38,318 nt of DNA from a virus. The stretch lies in IMG/VR virus record IMGVR_UViG_3300027996_001587, positions 1 through 38,318 of that record; one strand, 5' to 3'. The notes under the pieces were generated by a model that was not told the DNA's origin, did no database searches, and was given only the letters and a program-made list of their open reading frames with translations. The translations under genes and the position numbers were made by a program. The stretch's first letter is position 1; every line of letters starts with the position of its first letter. Positions 1 through 6,712 of this stretch are shown one piece after another.

Positions 1-82
1 TGCTGCTCTTCATGAGGGAATTCGTCAGCGTAAGTTGAAAGAGCAAGATGACAAACTAAACTATGAAACAGGAGGCAAATGA
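1..82 (+). CDS. C-terminal end of an upstream gene (partial)
   Basis: An open frame (phase starting at base 2) runs from the left edge to a TGA at 80-82 and encodes a charged tail ending NYETGGK. The stop overlaps the next ATG (79) in an ATGA arrangement, the translational-coupling layout used throughout this window. The tail also contains an AGGAGG Shine-Dalgarno for the next gene (about 70-75). Only 26 residues are visible, so no function can be given. Confidence 0.6.
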   Translation, partial: AALHEGIRQRKLKEQDDKLNYETGGK

Positions 83-297
83 AACTATTAACACTCGAAG
101 ATTATGAATTAGCAGGTCAAACATTTTGGCCTAAGTATTGGTATATTGCCAAAGAACTTGGTGAAGGTGCTAAGACAGAAGACATTCTTAAATGCATGGA
201 AGCAGTTGGTGGTGTTGCACTGAAATTGGCATTAGAAGAAAAGGGAGCAGGTCCATTTGGATTTAATAAAAAAGACATGGATCAATGGACTGATTGA
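79..297 (+). CDS. Small hypothetical phage protein, 72 aa
   Basis: The ATG lies 4 nt inside the end of the preceding gene and directly behind AGGAGG, so the start is well supported. The 72-residue product is acidic and soluble, with a helical middle (AKELGEGAKTEDILKCMEAV) and no signal peptide or membrane segment. It is followed by a short terminator hairpin. It looks like one of the small conserved genes that sit among cyanomyovirus virion genes. I do not recognise a domain and assign no function. Confidence 0.75.
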   Translation: MKLLTLEDYELAGQTFWPKYWYIAKELGEGAKTEDILKCMEAVGGVALKLALEEKGAGPFGFNKKDMDQWTD

Positions 298-305
298 AAT
301 AAATA
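298..305 (+). promoter_or_regulatory. Putative T4-like late promoter (AATAAATA)
   Basis: AATAAATA lies just after the preceding stop codon. It is one base off the T4 late consensus TATAAATA and overlaps the left arm of the hairpin at 305-325, so transcripts started here would lack that arm. It would drive the gene at 327. Confidence 0.4.
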
Positions 306-325
306 GAGGCATACGCCTCTTTTTT
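305..325 (+). terminator. Rho-independent terminator
   Basis: A 6-bp stem AGAGGC/GCCTCT with loop ATAC is followed by five T's. It ends the 79-297 transcript and abuts the ATG at 327 with no spacer, so the next gene has no ordinary ribosome-binding site in this gap. Confidence 0.75.
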
Positions 326-326
326 A

Positions 327-1454
327 ATGCCTTCTCTATCTGGTAATTCTACAAATGGCACTCCGAATTGGGATAAGTATGTAACTAATAATAATTATCA
401 ATCGATCAAATATACTATTGAAACTGCAGCATTACTTTTTAAAAACGTAACAAATACAAAGGAAGAACATATTTTAGAAGAATTGGCACCTGGGACAATA
501 CTGGATATAACAAGTCCGACAAAAGTTAATATAAGTGCAACAAAACCATCTGGAATTGATCGCGCAATTAGCTCAAAACCTGCCGCCAGAGTTAGGATTA
601 ATAGTACAGATGGTTATGTTCTGATTAACAAAATTAAGAAACCCACGAATGCACCAGATAAAGTTGAAAAACGAACCATTACTATGGCACAAAATACACT
701 TACTCAATTGAAAAGAATAGCTCAAGTTGGTAATAAACCTAAGAGTGGTATTGATATTGAGGTTGAAGGATTTGGTTTGATAAACGATGTTGCTACGGTA
801 GAAAAGATTCCAGAAAGAGTTAATAATAGAGAAGCAAAGGCGGATATTGTTCTTAAAGATTCAAAAGGTAACAGATTAATTTACATATCACATAAAGCTG
901 CAGGTGGTGCTGGAGCCTTCCAGCAATATGGTGGAATATCTGAAACTGCTGGTACTAAGGAAATGCCTGGATTAGTTTATAACAATCCAGAAGTACAACA
1001 GTTTTTGAATAATCTGTATTCTCTTTATCAATCTTCTTTGGATGGTACTGGAAATAATTTAAATCCATTTTCAAATGGTCAGTTAACTGTAGGAAGATTA
1101 TATCGACCTATAAGAGATATGACTCTCATAAATCAATCCGTTTTTGGGCCTGGATTTGGTGGACCATCAGGAATTGATAATGTTGATGTGATTGCACAGG
1201 GACCATTCATATTCAAACCATATATAAATTCTGAGGGTGACATTACATTTACTCTGAGATGGGATCATTTTGATTATCGTGGTGGTGACATTGATGATTT
1301 TAACAGTGGTCAATATCAGGCACTTTTAGTTTCAAGAAGTGCAAGTGATAGAAGAACAAAAACATCTCAGGGAGATATACCAGGAGTAAGAACTGGTATT
1401 TTTAACAGATCCTATCTATCTGGTCAGTCTGTAAACATTGATGCAATTTTATAA
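327..1454 (+). CDS. Hypothetical protein with a possible PD-(D/E)XK-like motif, 375 aa
   Basis: The start is the ATG immediately after the terminator T-tract. The 375-residue protein has a basic central part and a C-terminal half rich in Gly, Asn and aromatic residues. Residues 172-190 read ADIVLKDS...LIYISHK, which resembles the core of PD-(D/E)XK nucleases (acidic D173 at the end of a strand, then a strand ending S-x-K190), followed by a glycine-rich stretch and FQQYGG. This is only a pattern resemblance, because the upstream acidic residue of that fold is not clearly assigned. Neighbours are late virion-type genes, so a packaged or structural role is equally possible. Confidence 0.7.
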   Translation: MPSLSGNSTNGTPNWDKYVTNNNYQSIKYTIETAALLFKNVTNTKEEHILEELAPGTILDITSPTKVNISATKPSGIDRAISSKPAARVRINSTDGYVLINKIKKPTNAPDKVEKRTITMAQNTLTQLKRIAQVGNKPKSGIDIEVEGFGLINDVATVEKIPERVNNREAKADIVLKDSKGNRLIYISHKAAGGAGAFQQYGGISETAGTKEMPGLVYNNPEVQQFLNNLYSLYQSSLDGTGNNLNPFSNGQLTVGRLYRPIRDMTLINQSVFGPGFGGPSGIDNVDVIAQGPFIFKPYINSEGDITFTLRWDHFDYRGGDIDDFNSGQYQALLVSRSASDRRTKTSQGDIPGVRTGIFNRSYLSGQSVNIDAIL

Positions 1455-1465
1455 TAAATAATATT

Positions 1466-2578
1466 ATGAAAAACTTTCTAGCGTTTATCACAGAAACATC
1501 GAGAGCCGCTACCCAAGCAAAGGCGATGGGCTTGACAGGAGACGGTCATGGGGACTATTATGATAAGGAAGGAAACCTTATCGCTAAAACTGTGCGCGGT
1601 CAACTGAAGATCTTCCAAAAGAAAACCAAAACTCCAGATCAGGAAACTCAGAAACAACAGACTCAACAGGAACCAGATAATGCTCCACCCGTTGAGAAAA
1701 CAAAAGGAGCACTCACCATAGGATTTGGACGTTTTAATCCACCTACAACTGGTCATGAAAAATTAATCAATAATATCAGGGCTACTGCTGGTCAAGGCGA
1801 ATATAAAATTTACCCTTCACACAGTGAAGATCCTAAGAAAAATCCTCTGGATTCAATCACTAAAGTTGAATTCATGAAGAAGATGTTCCCTGATCATGCC
1901 AATAATATTGTGCATGATACTAAGATGAGAACCATCTTTGATGTTCTCAAGGGAGCGCACAATGATGGTCATACTGAAGTAAATATCGTTGTTGGTGCTG
2001 ATCGTCAAGCAGAATTTGAGAACTTAGCTAATAAGTATAATGGTTCTTTGTATTCATTTGAGAAGATCAATGTAATTTCTGCGGGTGATCGTGATCCAGA
2101 TTCTGAGGGTGTGGAGGGAATGTCTGCATCTAAAATGAGAAAAGCAGCTGCAGAAGGTGATTTTGAGACCTTTGTATCTGGTCTTCCTAAGAAATTAAAA
2201 CCCAAAGATGCCGAGACAATGTTTTTGACTGTCAGGCAAAAGATGGGTATTGAAGAAGGATATGAACTTTGGCAGATTGCACCTAAGTATGATTGGAAAG
2301 GTCTGAGAGAAAACTTCGTTCTTGGAAATGTATTTAAGGTTGGTTCTTTAGTTGAGAATCTGGTAACTGGTTTTATTGGAAAAATTATTAGAAGAGGAAC
2401 AAATCATATTATCTCCGTAACAAAAGAGGGATACTTATTCAAGTCTTGGATTAAAGATGTAAATGAGGTATATGAGTTTGGAACTGATTCCTATCGTGAA
2501 TATGTTCAGGGAATGACTCCAAGAGAGAAAGTTCAGTCATTCATAAATAAAAGTAAGAAAAGACGTACCCGTAATTAA
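1466..2578 (+). CDS. Cytidylyltransferase-fold (nucleotidyltransferase) protein, 370 aa
   Basis: The N-terminal 80 residues are a short conserved-looking head (FITE at 7-10) and a Gln-rich linker. Residues 82-240 then show the cytidylyltransferase-like fold: GFGRFNPPTTGH at 86-97 is the (H/T)xGH nucleotide-binding motif and MSASKMR at 219-225 is the ISxxxR/K-type motif. This fold transfers NMP groups (NMNAT, PPAT and CTP families); the substrate here is unknown. The last 130 residues form an extra domain of unknown kind. The gene ends 5 nt before the next one, and its place among virion-type genes leaves open whether the domain is enzymatic or packaged. Catalytic motifs look intact. Confidence 0.8.
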   Translation: MKNFLAFITETSRAATQAKAMGLTGDGHGDYYDKEGNLIAKTVRGQLKIFQKKTKTPDQETQKQQTQQEPDNAPPVEKTKGALTIGFGRFNPPTTGHEKLINNIRATAGQGEYKIYPSHSEDPKKNPLDSITKVEFMKKMFPDHANNIVHDTKMRTIFDVLKGAHNDGHTEVNIVVGADRQAEFENLANKYNGSLYSFEKINVISAGDRDPDSEGVEGMSASKMRKAAAEGDFETFVSGLPKKLKPKDAETMFLTVRQKMGIEEGYELWQIAPKYDWKGLRENFVLGNVFKVGSLVENLVTGFIGKIIRRGTNHIISVTKEGYLFKSWIKDVNEVYEFGTDSYREYVQGMTPREKVQSFINKSKKRRTRN

Positions 2579-2583
2579 GGACG

Positions 2584-3840
2584 ATGAATAGAACTTTTTT
2601 TGAAGAACTCCCCGCAAGAAAAGTAGGTGGCCCTGTAGTATCTGCTGGTGGTCCTAAAAAACCTGCTGCCAAAAGTAATACCTCTTCAGATGAAGGTGGT
2701 AATACTGAAGAAAAGTCTGCTAAAAAAGTTCGACAGGCTGTATACGATATTAGATATCGTGCTCGTAGAGAGGGTGTTGATCTAAAGGCGGCATATGGTC
2801 AGTATATGGGCAATACAACCATGACTGGCCCAGAGAAAGATTCTGTCAAGCAGAAGTTATTTGGTGAGGCATACAGTCCCATTCAAAAACAAATTATTGC
2901 AAACAAGGAAGAAACTATTAAAAAGATTAAGGGCACTTTTGAAGGACCTAATCACGATAAAAATAAGTACGGTGAACCTGTAGAAGAAGAAACCAAAGGC
3001 GAAGGTCCTAATAAGAAATTTAAGGTACGTGTAACGGATAAAACAAGTGGTAGAACTTATGTTCGTTTTGCCGATAGAGAAAAAATCGGATCACTTCGTT
3101 CCAATCCAAATATCAAATCTGTTGAAATGACAGAATATGGATCACCTTATGAAGGTGAGGCTAAGAAAGGTGAGCAAACTGCTGCTACGAAATCTGGTAA
3201 AGGTCTAGATCCAGTTGGTAAGGAAGATGGTGATGTTGATAATGATGGTGATAAGGATAAGTCAGATAAGTATCTTCTAAATCGTCGTAGTAAAGTTAGT
3301 GCGGCAATCGCTAAGAATGAAGAAGTTGAGAAAGTTGATGAAGGTTTACTTGATTTTTTAAATCCAAAGAGTCAAGAAAATGTAAGAAAAGGAACTTATC
3401 ACAAAGATCCTAAACGTAAGGAGGGAACTATCTACAGCAACGTTTCAAAAAGAAATGAGATGCTGAAAAAACTTCAAAATCAATCCTATCAACCAGAAGG
3501 TGAACAGATTGATGAATTGCTAGGACCTGAAGCTGCAGGAAAAGCAGATAGGTTCATGAAGAAAGTTCAAGGTGGTATGGAGCGAATGGGTATCAAGATC
3601 AATCGTGGAGAGAAGGGCACTGCTCGTCCATCTGCTAAAACTAAAGAGACCATTCGTCAGAATAAGCAGAGTAACGAAGAGTTTACTTATAGAGAAATCT
3701 CTAAGTTTAACAACTGGAGAGAAGAATTTATATATGAAATGGGTGATGAAATTGACTCTGAAACCCAGAAGAAGGTTACTGAAAAAAAGGTTTCAAATAA
3801 AATCAAAATTAATCCTCAGCAAGGAACAGCATCCTCTTGA
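2584..3840 (+). CDS. Putative virion-associated protein with calcium-loop-like motif, 418 aa
   Basis: The protein is 418 residues, highly charged, low in hydrophobics, and rich in Lys/Glu with Ala-Pro-Lys linkers, so it is probably extended or partly disordered. Residues 215-228 contain D-G-D-V-D-N-D-G-D-K-D, a DxDxDG EF-hand or dockerin-like calcium loop, followed by YLLNRR. Proteins with this composition and loop are commonly found in cyanomyovirus particles (established knowledge, not shown here). The gene follows the nucleotidyltransferase with a 5-nt gap. The C-terminus ends in a basic tail. There is no enzymatic motif. A structural or internal capsid role is inferred. Confidence 0.75.
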   Translation: MNRTFFEELPARKVGGPVVSAGGPKKPAAKSNTSSDEGGNTEEKSAKKVRQAVYDIRYRARREGVDLKAAYGQYMGNTTMTGPEKDSVKQKLFGEAYSPIQKQIIANKEETIKKIKGTFEGPNHDKNKYGEPVEEETKGEGPNKKFKVRVTDKTSGRTYVRFADREKIGSLRSNPNIKSVEMTEYGSPYEGEAKKGEQTAATKSGKGLDPVGKEDGDVDNDGDKDKSDKYLLNRRSKVSAAIAKNEEVEKVDEGLLDFLNPKSQENVRKGTYHKDPKRKEGTIYSNVSKRNEMLKKLQNQSYQPEGEQIDELLGPEAAGKADRFMKKVQGGMERMGIKINRGEKGTARPSAKTKETIRQNKQSNEEFTYREISKFNNWREEFIYEMGDEIDSETQKKVTEKKVSNKIKINPQQGTASS

Positions 3841-3883
3841 TAAAGTTAAATTTGATATATATAATGTCTTTTAAGTGACTATC

Positions 3884-4084
3884 ATGTTATCTTTTCTTTT
3901 ACCACTAGCATCAAAAATTATCACTGATGTAGTTGTCAAAATTCCTGATAATGAAGAACTAGGTGAGAAACTAATTGACATTTGCATTGCAATTCTTGAG
4001 AAGGCAGTAACCCTCACTAAGACTGACATGGATGATAAATTACTACTTACCGTTGTTCAGGCAATTAAAACCCGCCCAGAATGA
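3884..4084 (+). CDS. Small helical hypothetical protein, 66 aa
   Basis: The ATG at 3884 begins LSFLLPLASKII, a mildly hydrophobic amphipathic helix, then an acidic middle (IPDNEELGEKL) and a second helix ending in TRPE. A GTG at 3875 would add three residues. There is no clear signal peptide or enzymatic motif. It is followed by a strong terminator and is therefore the last gene of its transcript. Function unknown. Confidence 0.7.
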   Translation: MLSFLLPLASKIITDVVVKIPDNEELGEKLIDICIAILEKAVTLTKTDMDDKLLLTVVQAIKTRPE

Positions 4085-4090
4085 TTATAA

Positions 4091-4121
4091 AGGAGACCCT
4101 TAAATCGGGTCTCCTTTTTTT
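4091..4121 (+). terminator. Rho-independent terminator
   Basis: A perfect 9-bp stem, AGGAGACCC (4091-4099) with GGGTCTCCT (4107-4115), has a 7-nt loop and is followed by a T-tract. It separates the 2584-4084 group from the next late unit. Confidence 0.92.
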
Positions 4122-4128
4122 ATAAATA
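4121..4128 (+). promoter_or_regulatory. T4-like late promoter TATAAATA
   Basis: There is an exact match to the T4 late promoter core, starting at the last T of the terminator tract and 35 nt before the ATG at 4163. It indicates sigma-gp55-type late transcription of the 4163 gene. Confidence 0.75.
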
Positions 4129-4162
4129 TCTTTATACTAAAGTTTAAAGCAGGGCAAGAAAC

Positions 4163-4735
4163 ATGGCTCTTTGGAGTAATAACGACAACATCGGTGTAAG
4201 TTCAATTAATGCACTTGCCAATGTAGGCAGTGGTCTCGGCATTGTGACCGTTACTTCTGCTGGTGCTGTGACTGGTGGTATTGGTGTTTGTACTTTTACC
4301 AACCTTGAAGTTGGCAACACCATCTTACTTGGTCTAGGCCAAACTTCTGGTTTTGGAGTTATCACTTCAATCGCCAGTAGCACCAGCATGAGCATCACAA
4401 CTTCTGCTGTTGATAACAGACCTTGGAATGCAAATAATGATTACGAAACTAGATATATGAAGTTCTCTACTCAGCCAGTAAGTGCTGATGAGGATCCCTC
4501 ATTCGCACCATCTTCTGCTGACGACCAGCGTGGTTACAACAGCAAAATCTTTGCAATCACCGATGGTATTCTTGGTGAGAAAGGAAGCGATTATCTAGAT
4601 GCTATTTCTCATGGCGGTTGGGTAGGTGTTACTACTTACACTGATAATCACGGAGAACTTCGTATCAAGACTGAGACTCTAGTTGCAATGTCTGGAATCA
4701 GCACTGGCAATAGAGATTATCCTATTAACCTTTAA
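4163..4735 (+). CDS. Putative virion structural protein, 190 aa
   Basis: The N-terminal 85 residues are almost all small residues, Val/Ile and Ser/Thr/Gly with a repeating beta-strand pattern. This is typical of phage virion decoration or tail-surface domains. The C-terminal part (from about RPWNANNDYETRY) is more mixed and ends YPINL. It sits alone behind a strong terminator and a consensus late promoter, which supports a virion role. I do not recognise it as a named T4 protein. Confidence 0.75.
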   Translation: MALWSNNDNIGVSSINALANVGSGLGIVTVTSAGAVTGGIGVCTFTNLEVGNTILLGLGQTSGFGVITSIASSTSMSITTSAVDNRPWNANNDYETRYMKFSTQPVSADEDPSFAPSSADDQRGYNSKIFAITDGILGEKGSDYLDAISHGGWVGVTTYTDNHGELRIKTETLVAMSGISTGNRDYPINL

Positions 4736-4742
4736 TTTTTAG

Positions 4743-5114
4743 ATGAAGTTTTCTGAGTTGAACGATAAAAATTATCTTCTTTTTGCCATTAAATATTACG
4801 ACAGTCCACAGGCAGTAACTGAAGATGATTTTTACGATGATTTAAAACGATTTAAGTACGTTAAAAGATTGTTTAAAAGATACGAGTCAACTGGTGTACT
4901 CAAAGTTAATTTGATACTTAACCATTTGATTATCCTCTTTAACATCTTTGGTGAAGCCGCAGTCCCTCTTCTTTTTTATAAGTTGGAACAGGAACTGTGG
5001 CCGTGCGCCAAAACTTTTTTAGTATTTTTGAATCGTTTCCCAGAATACCCAAGATCATCGTTGACTGATATACTACTAGATGATGAATGTCTAAAAATTT
5101 TAAATCAAGTATGA
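4743..5114 (+). CDS. Conserved-type phage hypothetical protein, 123 aa
   Basis: A soluble, mostly helical protein with a long hydrophobic/aromatic core (LILNHLIILFNIFGEAAVPL and LFYKLEQELW), then FPEYPRSSLTDILLDDE. The hydrophobic part looks like a buried helical bundle rather than a membrane segment because it is broken by Asn, His and Glu. It starts 8 nt after the previous gene and its TGA overlaps the next ATG. I recall similar small proteins in many T4-like marine phages without a known function; treat that as unverified. Confidence 0.7.
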   Translation: MKFSELNDKNYLLFAIKYYDSPQAVTEDDFYDDLKRFKYVKRLFKRYESTGVLKVNLILNHLIILFNIFGEAAVPLLFYKLEQELWPCAKTFLVFLNRFPEYPRSSLTDILLDDECLKILNQV

Positions 5115-5359
5115 TGGACAAGTCCAAATTAAACAGAATAATAAATATTTTTCGTGAAGAAATGTCCTTAGGTGGTGGTGGTGCCATGTACAGAGGATCT
5201 GAGAAATCAGACTCTGGATCTCCTACAGCTGGTTATGATCCTGTTCTTGAATTTGACGGCAGAAAAAAAAAGTATAAGTCTCTCAGTAAATTTTATCAGG
5301 ACTCTATAAGAAATCTGAAAAATGGAAACAAACGACAAGCAGCACTACGATCAGAATAA
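5111..5359 (+). CDS. Small hypothetical protein with Gly-rich motif, 82 aa
   Basis: I chose the ATG at 5111 because it forms the ATGA overlap with the preceding stop; an in-frame ATG at 5087 would add 8 residues and a longer overlap. The N-terminal basic helix is followed by FREEMSLGGGGAMYRGSE and TAGYDPVLEF, then a basic C-terminal tail. The TAA shares its last base with the next ATG (TAATG). No domain is recognised. Position between structural genes and primase suggests a small late or assembly protein, but that is inference. Confidence 0.7.
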   Translation: MMDKSKLNRIINIFREEMSLGGGGAMYRGSEKSDSGSPTAGYDPVLEFDGRKKKYKSLSKFYQDSIRNLKNGNKRQAALRSE

Positions 5360-5796
5360 TGGCAGACATTAATTCCGCTATCCTAGAAAGATTAGAAAAG
5401 GTAGTTGATTCATTACAGGATAATTCTGTAAAGATGGGTCAACTACTTGCAGTACATAACGAAAAACTATCCACACAGAGTGAAGTCGATGGAATTCTAT
5501 TTGAAAAAATAGATAGACTTCATTCAGATCTCAATAAAGAGACTGATAATATAAAGAAAGGATGTGAGAGAGACATCCGTCTAGTAGATGATAGACTCAG
5601 GATGATGGAGAAAAAGATGTGGTCCATCTTTGGTGGTCTCGCTGTGATCTCATTCCTGGTTAGTGTGCCAGGTCAAGCATTGCTTAGGTCATTGACACCT
5701 GCCGCAAATACGAGTATGATGACTGGAGAATATTTACTATCTAATGGACCTGATAGACAGCAAATTCATCGGGCTCGTATCCACAAGATTATCTAA
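5359..5796 (+). CDS. Coiled-coil protein with one C-terminal membrane segment (possible holin-like)
   Basis: Residues 1-85 form an amphipathic heptad-like helix (ILERLEKVVDSL... VDDRLRMMEKK). About residue 87-107 is a single hydrophobic segment, MWSIFGGLAVISFLVSVPG, and then a polar tail. The layout (soluble coiled coil, then one TM) resembles XhlA-type haemolysin/holin accessory proteins. No lysis cassette surrounds it: primase follows, overlapping by 53 nt. A membrane-anchored accessory role is supported; holin function is only a possibility. Confidence 0.65.
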   Translation: MADINSAILERLEKVVDSLQDNSVKMGQLLAVHNEKLSTQSEVDGILFEKIDRLHSDLNKETDNIKKGCERDIRLVDDRLRMMEKKMWSIFGGLAVISFLVSVPGQALLRSLTPAANTSMMTGEYLLSNGPDRQQIHRARIHKII

Positions 5797-6712
5797 GTTT
5801 AAAAAAGTAAAGGCAGACTTATATAATTTTCGATGTCCGATCTGTGGAGATTCTAAGAAGAATAAGAATAAAGCTAGAGCATACATTTATGCTATAAAGA
5901 ATAATGCAAACTTTAAGTGCCACAACTGTGGTTCTAGTTTGTCATTCAATAATTTTCTTAAGGATCAAGATCCACAACTCCATAGACAATATAAACTAGA
6001 AAAGTTTAAGAGTGGTTTTACTGGGAAAAACTTTGTAGTTAATGAACCTGAATTTGTTTTTGAAAAACCTAAGTTTATACAGAGAATCGTTCTTCCTTTA
6101 TGTAGTGAGGTAGAAAGTGCTTCAACCTATCTACGTAATCGTGGAATAGATCCTACCAAGTTTCATTTTGCGGAAGACTTTGGTCAATTTGTGCGATCGT
6201 TCAAAGGCATGGATCACCAAAACCTACGTAAAGAGCCTAGAATCGTCATCCCAATCTATTATAAAAAGAATCTAATTGGATTCCAAGGTAGGGCTTTAGA
6301 TTCTAAATCTGTTAAATACATAACCATCATGCTTGAAGAGGGAGCACCGAAAATATATGGACTTGACACAATCGATCAAAAATTACCAGTCTACGTGGTC
6401 GAAGGACCCTTTGACAGCACTTTCATTAACAATAGCGTGGCTTTGTGTGGCGCTGACGGTGACTTGGGTTATCTTAAAGGAAGCGATTGCGTTTATACTT
6501 TTGATAACGAGCCCCGTAATAGCGAGATTGTTAGACGTATCGGAAGAGTTATATCTAGAGGCGAAAAAGTCGTCATCTGGCCAACAAACATAACCGAAAA
6601 AGATATAAATGATATGGTCCTTGCTGGACATAATGCTCAAGAAGTGATAGAATCAAATACCTACTCTGGATTAGAGGCAAAACTTAAGTTCAACACCTGG
6701 AAAAAGATATGA
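5744..6712 (+). CDS. 61: DNA primase subunit (T4 gp61-like)
   Basis: This primase would make RNA primers for lagging-strand synthesis with the replicative helicase. The N-terminal zinc finger has C31-x2-C34 (CPICGDS) and C59-x2-C62 (CHNCGSS). The TOPRIM domain shows VVEGPFDS (E220, D224) and TFDNE (D254). At 322 residues it fits the gp61 family. The start is the ATG at 5744 because the residues MDLIDSKFIG to the zinc finger look like a genuine N-terminus; it overlaps the upstream gene by 53 nt. The TGA overlaps the nrdA ATG (ATGA), linking replication and dNTP supply genes. Confidence 0.9.
   Translation: MDLIDSKFIGLVSTRLSKFKKVKADLYNFRCPICGDSKKNKNKARAYIYAIKNNANFKCHNCGSSLSFNNFLKDQDPQLHRQYKLEKFKSGFTGKNFVVNEPEFVFEKPKFIQRIVLPLCSEVESASTYLRNRGIDPTKFHFAEDFGQFVRSFKGMDHQNLRKEPRIVIPIYYKKNLIGFQGRALDSKSVKYITIMLEEGAPKIYGLDTIDQKLPVYVVEGPFDSTFINNSVALCGADGDLGYLKGSDCVYTFDNEPRNSEIVRRIGRVISRGEKVVIWPTNITEKDINDMVLAGHNAQEVIESNTYSGLEAKLKFNTWKKI

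Noticed and set aside
1453-1460. AATAAATA just before the gene at 1466
   Set aside because: It is too close to the ATG (transcription would start inside the gene) and the area is simply AT-rich; not called as a promoter.
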